Of a stretch of 64,000 nt of DNA, positions 57,816 through 64,000 are shown one piece after another (the stretch's first letter is position 1; each line of letters starts with the position of its first letter). A program made the position numbers and the translations under genes. The stretch comes from Mya arenaria. Lineage: Eukaryota; Mollusca; Bivalvia; Myida; Myidae. The notes beneath the pieces were generated by a model. That model had not been told where the DNA came from and did not search any database. It was given only the letters and a program-made list of their open reading frames with translations. The stretch is from the NCBI RefSeq assembly GCF_026914265.1, contig NC_069124.1:52345388-52409387 (forward strand). The letters run 5' to 3'.

Positions 57816-58744
57816 CACCTGCCACACAACAACAATGTTTCAAAGAAAATATCATTAGCGCAAATGGTTTATATAAATAAAACACGATGAAACATAATCA
57901 AAAAGAACCAGTACGAACAAAAGTAAACCATAAAATTAATATGTACTACAGTACTCAGTAGAGGCTACCCGCGGCTAAATAGTATCCGGGATAACCAGCT
58001 AATATGTTGATAACACATGGGGGAATAATTTAAATTGGATTTATTTTTGGCCCCAGATAACATAAAGATTTAAAATATTACACCAGCTTTTTAAAATATT
58101 ATTACTGGCACAGTTTACCCCCATTCCCCCAATAAATACTGTACTTTATAATATTTGGTATTTGGTTTTTAATCCGAACACTCGCTATATTAAGTAAAAA
58201 TATGTATAATATGAATAGCACTCTCGTAAAATTTGGTATCAAAATATTTAACCAACATTCTTCAATCGTTTTACTATGAGTTGCATTCTGGTTGTTTAGT
58301 CAGTATTTATATAAGAGCAATGCAATTGTTTACCCTCGCAATCAAGTAAAATCCTGTCCGCGAGCACGGTTTAATCTACTTCTTCTATTCTATTTGTACC
58401 ACAAATACCTAAACATCTCGGTTTTGCCGAATTACGGCGATTTGCCGCGTGCATTTATACGGAATTAAGTCGTACGCAGAAACAGCAGTAACAGCAGGTG
58501 ATTGCGGTGATGACGCGCACCACCGCGTTGGCTGCCGTGGAATATATCGTTGCGATATTCCGCGATGACGCATTCTCTCCCGCGGTGGCAACGCGTTTTT
58601 TGAAAGAAAAAATCCCGCTTTGTTGATAGTGTAATTATCTAAGATTTATGCTGATCAAATAAAGACTCCAGAAGACAGGGTAAGCATACGACGCAGACCC
58701 TTTAAAAAGACTATTCCCTGTAATCATTTAATAAGCGTAGTACT
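57816..58744. other. Spacer with a CpG-richer patch
   Basis: The stretch 58430-58610 is GC- and CpG-rich (GATGACGCGCACCACCGCG) against an AT-rich background, with a small stem GGAATATATCGTTGCGATATTCC. It could be a promoter region, but no attached gene was found. Confidence 0.4.
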
Positions 58745-61080
58745 GGGGTTAGGAAGACCATATGTATCCTCCAAGACGGGGTCAGTGCATGTCAAAGAAA
58801 TTAAGGAAATTGTGTTGTTAGTACGACAGCAAGATGCCGCACCTAAATCATTGGGACCCCTTGTTACGACCAGAAGGAGGCAATTTGACGCTCTAAGACA
58901 GGGTACTGGCAATGGCTATGAACTGGCACCTACAAATGACTTCCATCTTAGGGTCAGCTTGAATAAATTGACCCCAACCTCTTGGGCCCTTTTGATTGAG
59001 TTAAACAAACACATTAAACTACTTTGGGTTGATGGTACGACCAAAAGGAGGCGATGTAACGCCATAAGACAGGTAACTGGCATAAAATGGACATCTGGGC
59101 TATCACCTAGCAGTGCCGCATGACTTCCATCTTAGATTCAGCCTAAACACAATTAACTTAAACGTATGGGAAACTCATATTTGGTTAAAACAAGCACATT
59201 GACCTACTTTGGGTTGCTAATACGACCAGAAGGAGGCGATGTGACGCCCCAAGACCGGGTACAGACATGAAGGGGACATAAAGGGCTATCACCTAGCACC
59301 GCCCAATTACTTCCATCTTGGGGTGAGCTTGACCAAAATCGACCCCCAACGTCCAAGGCCCCCTATTTGGGTTAAACAAGCACACTGATCTACTTTGGGT
59401 TGCTGGAACGACCAGAAGGAGGCGATGTGACGCCCTAAGACCGGGTACTGGCATGTAGGAGACATCCAGAACTATCATCTAGCACCGCTCAATAACTTCC
59501 ATCTTGGGGTGAGTTTGACCAAAATCGACCCAAACGTCCAGGGCCCCCTATTTGGGTAAAACAGGCACACTGACCTACTTTTGGTTGCTGGAACGACCAG
59601 AAGGAGGCGATGTGACGCCCCAAGACCGGGTACTAACATGAAGAGAACATCCAGGACTTTCACCTAGCACCGCTCAATAACTTCCATCTTGGGGTGAGTT
59701 TGACCAAAATCGACCCCCAACGTCCAGGACCCCCTATTTGGGTAAAACAAGCACACTGACCTACTTTGGGTTGCTGGAACGACCAGAAGGAGGCGATGTG
59801 ACGCCCTAAGACCGGGTACTGACATGAAGGGGACATCTAGGGCTATCACCTAGCACCGCTCAATAACTTCCATCTTGGGGTGAGCTTGACCAAAATCGAC
59901 CCCCAACGTCCAGGACCCCCTGTTTGGGTAAAACAAGCACACTGACCTACTTTGGGTTGCTGGAACGACCAGAAGGAGGCGATGTGACGCCCCAAGACCG
60001 GGTTCTGGCATGTAGGGGACATCCAGGACTATCACCTAGCACCGCTCAATAACTTCCATCTTGGGGTGAGCTTGACCAAAATCGACCCCAACGTCCAGGA
60101 CCCCCTATTTGGGTAAAACAAGCACATGGACCTACTTTGGGTTGCTGGAACGAACAGAAGGAGGCGATGTGACGCCCTAAGACCGGGTACTGACATGAAG
60201 GGGACATCTAGGTCTATCACCTAGCACCGCTCAATAACTTCCATCTTGGGGTGAGCTTGGCAAAAATCGACCCCAACGTCCAGGACACCCTATTTGGGTA
60301 AATCAAGCACATGGACCTACTTTGGGTTGCTGGAACGACCAGAAGGAGGCGATGTGACGCCCTAAGACCGGGTACTGACATGAAGAGAACATCCAGGACT
60401 ATCACCTAGCACCGCTCAATAACTTCCATCTTGGGGTGAGTTTGACCAAAATCGACCCCCAACGTCCAGGACCCCCTATTTGGGTAAAACAAGCACACTG
60501 AACTACTGTTGGTTGCTAGAACGACCAGAAGCAGACGATGTGACGCCCCAAGACCGGGTACTGACATGAAGGGGACATCCAGGGCTATCACCTAGCACCG
60601 CTCAATAACTTCCATCTTGGGGTGAATTTGACCAAAATCGACCCCCAACGTCCAGGACCCCCTTTTTGGGTAAAACAAGCACATTGACCTACTTTGGGTT
60701 GCTGGAACGACCCAGAAGGAGGCGATGTGACGCCCCAAGACCGGGTACTGACATGAAGGGAACATCCAGGACTATCACCTAGCACCGCTCAATAACTTCC
60801 ATCTTGGCGTGAGTTTGACCAAATCGACCCCCAACGTCCAGGACCCCCTATTTGGGTAAAACTAGCACACTGACCTACTTTGGGTTGCTGGAACGACCAG
60901 AAGGAGGCGATGTGACGCCCCAAGACCGGGTTCTGGCATGTAGGGGACATCCAGGACTATCACCTAGCACCGCCCAATAACTTCCATCTTGGGGTGAGCT
61001 TGACCAAAATCGACCCCAACGTCCAGGATCCCCTATTTGGGTAAAACAAGCACACTGACCGACTTCGGGGTTGCTGGAAC
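58745..61080 (+). repeat. 186-bp satellite, left block (about 12 copies)
   Basis: Units contain AATAACTTCCATCTTGGGGT, GACCAAAATCGACCCC, GTAAAACAAGCACACTGACC, GAACGACCAGAAGGAGGCGA and TGACGCCCCAAGACCGGGTA at a 185-189 bp period. The first two copies (58760-59150) are strongly diverged and the copies become more alike to the right, the usual edge-to-centre pattern of satellites. Each unit carries one ~61-codon minus-strand frame because 186 is a multiple of 3. Confidence 0.96.
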
Positions 61081-62506
61081 AGCTCACCCCTAGATGGAAG
61101 TTATTGGGCGGTGCTAGGTGATAGCCCTGGATGTCCCCAACATGCCAGTACCCGGTCTTGGGGCGTCACATCGCCTCCTTCTGGTCGTAACAGCCACCCA
61201 AAGTAGGTCCATGTGCTTGTTTTACCCAAATAGGGGGTTCTGGACGTTGGGGGTCAATTTTGGTCAAGCTCACCCCAAGATGGAAGTTATTGGGCGGTGC
61301 TAGGTGATAGCCCTGGATGTCCCCTACATGCCAGTACCCGGTCTTGGGGCGTCACATCGCCTCCTTCTGGTCGTAACAGCCACCCAAAGTAGGTCCATGT
61401 GCTTGTTTTACCCAAATAGGGGGTCCTGGACGTTGGGGGTCAATTTTGGTTAAGCTCACCCCAAGATGGAAGTTATTGGGCGGTGCTAGGTGATAGCCCT
61501 GGATGTCCCCTACATGCCAGTACCCGGTCTTGGGGCGTCACATCGCCTCCTTCTGGTCGTAACAGCCACCCAAAGTAGGTCCATGTGCTTGTTTTACCCA
61601 AATAGGGGGTCCTGGACGTTGGGGGTCAATTTTGGTCAAGCTCACCCCAAGATGGAAGTTATTGGGCGGTGCTAGGTGATAGCCCTGGATGTCCCCTACA
61701 TGCCAGTACCCGGTCTTGGGGCGTCACATCGCCTCCTTCTGGTCGTAACAGCCACCCAAAGTAGGTCCATGTGCTTGTTTTACCCAAATAGGGGGTTCTG
61801 GACGTTGGGGGTCAATTTTGGTCAAGCTCACCCCAAGATGGAAGTTATTGGGCGGTGCTAGGTGATAGCCCTGGATGTCCCCTACATGCCAGTACCCGGT
61901 CTTGGGGCGTCACATCGCCTCCTTCTGGTCGTAACAGCCACCCAAAGTAGGTCCATGTGCTTGTTTTACCCAAATAGGGGGTCCTGGACGTTGGGGGTCA
62001 ATTTTGGTTAAGCTCACCCCAAGATGGAAGTTATTGGGCGGTGCTAGGTGATAGCCCTGGATGTCCCCTACATGCCAGTACCCGGTCTTGGGGCGTCACA
62101 TCGCCTCCTTCTGGTCGTAACAGCCACCCAAAGTAGGTCCATGTGCTTGTTTTACCCAAATAGGGGGTCCTGGACGTTGGGGGTCAATTTTGGTCAAGCT
62201 CACCCCAAGATGGAAGTTATTGGGCGGTGCTAGGTGATAGCCCTGGATGTCCCCTACATGCCAGTACCCGGTCTTGGGGCGTCACATCGCCTCCTTCTGG
62301 TCGTAACAGCCACCCAAAGTAGGTCCATGTGCTTGTTTTACCCAAATAGGGGGTCCTGGACGTTGGGGGTCAATTTTGGTCAAGCTCACCCCAAGATGGA
62401 AGTTATTGGGCGGTGCTAGGTGATAGCCCTGGATGTCCCCTACATGCCAGTACCCGGTCTTGGGGCGTCACATCGCCTCCTTCTGGTCGTAACAGCCACC
62501 CAAGTT
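61081..62506 (-). repeat. 186-bp satellite, right block in inverted orientation (7.7 copies)
   Basis: From 61081 the same unit appears as its reverse complement (CTCACCCCAAGATGGAAGTT and onward). Copies are almost identical. Two variable sites (GGGGTTCTGG or GGGGTCCTGG, and TTTTGGTCAAG or TTTTGGTTAAG) follow the order A-B-C-A-B-C-C, a three-unit 558-bp higher-order repeat. The array ends mid-unit at CACCCAAG. A 61-codon plus-strand frame in most units has no ATG at its first codon. Confidence 0.96.
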
Positions 62507-64000
62507 CCGTGATGTTTGGTTTCAATTGGTTAGGCTGTGGTGGCCTGTACGTTAAAACAGAGATTGATCATGATTGTATGTTTATTTAATTTTTCATTAA
62601 TATTCATTTAATATTACATTTATTGCATCATACAGAATGTCCAGTCCTCGTTTAGTGGTTACAAATACATTCATACAGCGATCTATGTTATTGATATCAA
62701 ACCAGACTTGTTGTCTTCTTTAATCGATATTCTTTCATCATTTTATTTATTGCATTAAACTGAATTACGTCCAATTCTTATTCAGCGTTCACCAATAAAT
62801 GTGTTTTATGTTTCCTTTTACTTCCACAATCTGGTGCATTTCAAGAATTTTCAGTGCAAAATTTATTACGGTTATGATTAAATTCCTTATTGGCTGCTGA
62901 CTTAATGTATTTGGCAATTTTCTCTATTTCGTCGTATCTATTTCCGTAAGTCAACGCAAACACTTATTGGCTGCTAGCTATTGGCTGCCGGGTTGACGTT
63001 AGCCATTTTGACAGTTGGCGCGAGGTTGCGTCCCCTGAAAATTTAGTCAAAACGGCGTCTTAACGATTTGTTAATTTACTCACCGGGTTGCAGATTCCAC
63101 AGAGTCGTCTTCTGTCTTGAAATTGGCAGTTGGTTTTGTTAAAATACGCCATAATAAATGAAAGATCGCCAATATAGTATATTTCTGTTGTTGTGGCGGC
63201 CATTTTTTAGTCTACGAAGTTCGTACGCCACCCTAAGAGCTTTCGTAGATCTACGAAACAGGTGCTTGTTCGTACGAAATTCTTAATAAAACGGCTAAAC
63301 AGCCTGAGATACATCGTACAAAGTTCGTGAGCAAAACAGACTTCGTACGAAGTTTAATAAAACTGGCCCTTATTCTAGTCAAGCTTGGAGTCCGGATTTA
63401 TTCTAGCAAGTTTGGTTGGTGCCAAAAAAAGGAAAAAGTCCAATGTCATTAAATGTAACGATCAGCTAACGCAGGAAAAAATCAAGATAAAATAAATCAT
63501 GCATTCTTAAGTAATGTATTTTAAACATATCATTTGTGCTTTAGAATTATAGGTTTATTGCATAATTATCAATGTTCTTGTAAGCAATTGAATTTTACTG
63601 GTGTTTTAAGCATTGAAAAACCGCACTCTTTCTTCGACCGAGACAGGCGGTAAATCGGTTTGTAACTTTTCAGCCGATTGCCCCTACTATGAACGCTGCC
63701 CTGAGCGGGCACCGTCCAAAAACTAAAAGCATCGAAATTGCGAATTTTGATTAAGGATCTATAGAAAAAGATGTACAATTATTAAATCAGAGTTTGAATA
63801 TTTTTATTGTTTTAAGACGATTAAATTGCTAAATTGCATTTACTTTGATGAACAAATTAACATGGGAGCCATGCAAACTGTACCTCAAAGTTCGTCAAGA
63901 TTTTTTTAAGACACTTTTGACCATATAGAAAAACTTATGGGTAATGTTTCTTTAAATAAGATATATATGCTCAGAAGAAAAAGTTAAGTCAGTACTTCTA
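62507..64000. other. Right flank of the satellite
   Basis: TTATTGGCTGCT-type words occur near 62888 and 62968 and ATTGGCTGCCGG near 62978, the inverse of the motif cluster at 57690. Between 63205 and 63365 TACGAAGTTCGTACG-type words recur in both orientations. No gene is supported. Confidence 0.5.

Noticed and set aside
58785..62419. Serial 61-codon ORFs in the 186-bp satellite
   Set aside because: The frame mostly starts at GTG or similar, differences between the two blocks include many replacements, and some units are broken by TAA.

Overview
The window is eukaryotic nuclear DNA, AT-rich, with introns, TATA-type promoters, LINE, SINE and LTR remnants and several families of short inverted-repeat transposons. 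No operon, rRNA gene or intact tRNA gene was found. A mollusc, probably a bivalve, is the best guess: it carries a mitochondria-eating-protein (MIEAP) type gene, and the long TGACC-rich and foldback repeats resemble those common in bivalve genomes. This assignment is an inference.

The dominant content is tandem repeats, roughly a third of the window. They are a 77-bp array (71-1218), a 40-bp array (5771-7720), a GACT microsatellite (9716-9955), a 68-bp array (19440-19915), a ~150-bp array (20600-21335), a 6.6-kb 38-bp minisatellite (21919-28480), 32/36-bp arrays (32786-35215), a ~19-bp array (40221-41398), two ~145-160-bp TGACC-rich arrays (46495-48240 and 54000-55265), and a 186-bp satellite that reverses orientation at 61080/61081 (58745-62506). 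Most long open frames in the window are by-products of these arrays, because their units lack stop codons.

Interspersed repeats include four classes that can be defined from the sequence: a TTAA-flanked foldback family (five copies plus a fragment), a ~480-bp palindromic family with 5-bp target duplications (three copies), a ~180-bp TA-flanked family whose ends read like CAGTCGAACCCCGTTGGCTC (four copies), and single elements such as a 2.5-kb element with ~490-bp terminal inverted repeats (1740-4204) and a foldback with a 21-bp tandem core (38665-38991). A diverged ~1.3-kb duplication (7995-9400 and 10310-11632) carries one of the TA elements in only one copy.

Gene content is sparse. The best gene is on the minus strand, 48974 to 42149: six exons whose phases fit together into a ~305-residue MIEAP-like protein with a short coiled coil. 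Its introns hold a LINE fragment, two transposon families and a TGACC array. A first exon of a secreted PAN/apple-type protein lies at 37254-36958 (minus), and a 288-codon first or early exon of an unrecognised charged protein lies at 14757-13894 (minus). A possible terminal exon at 52359-52495 (plus), a GC3-rich candidate exon at 36097-35981 (minus) and a small ORF pair at 30306-29823 (minus) are weaker. The genes do not form an obvious functional unit.
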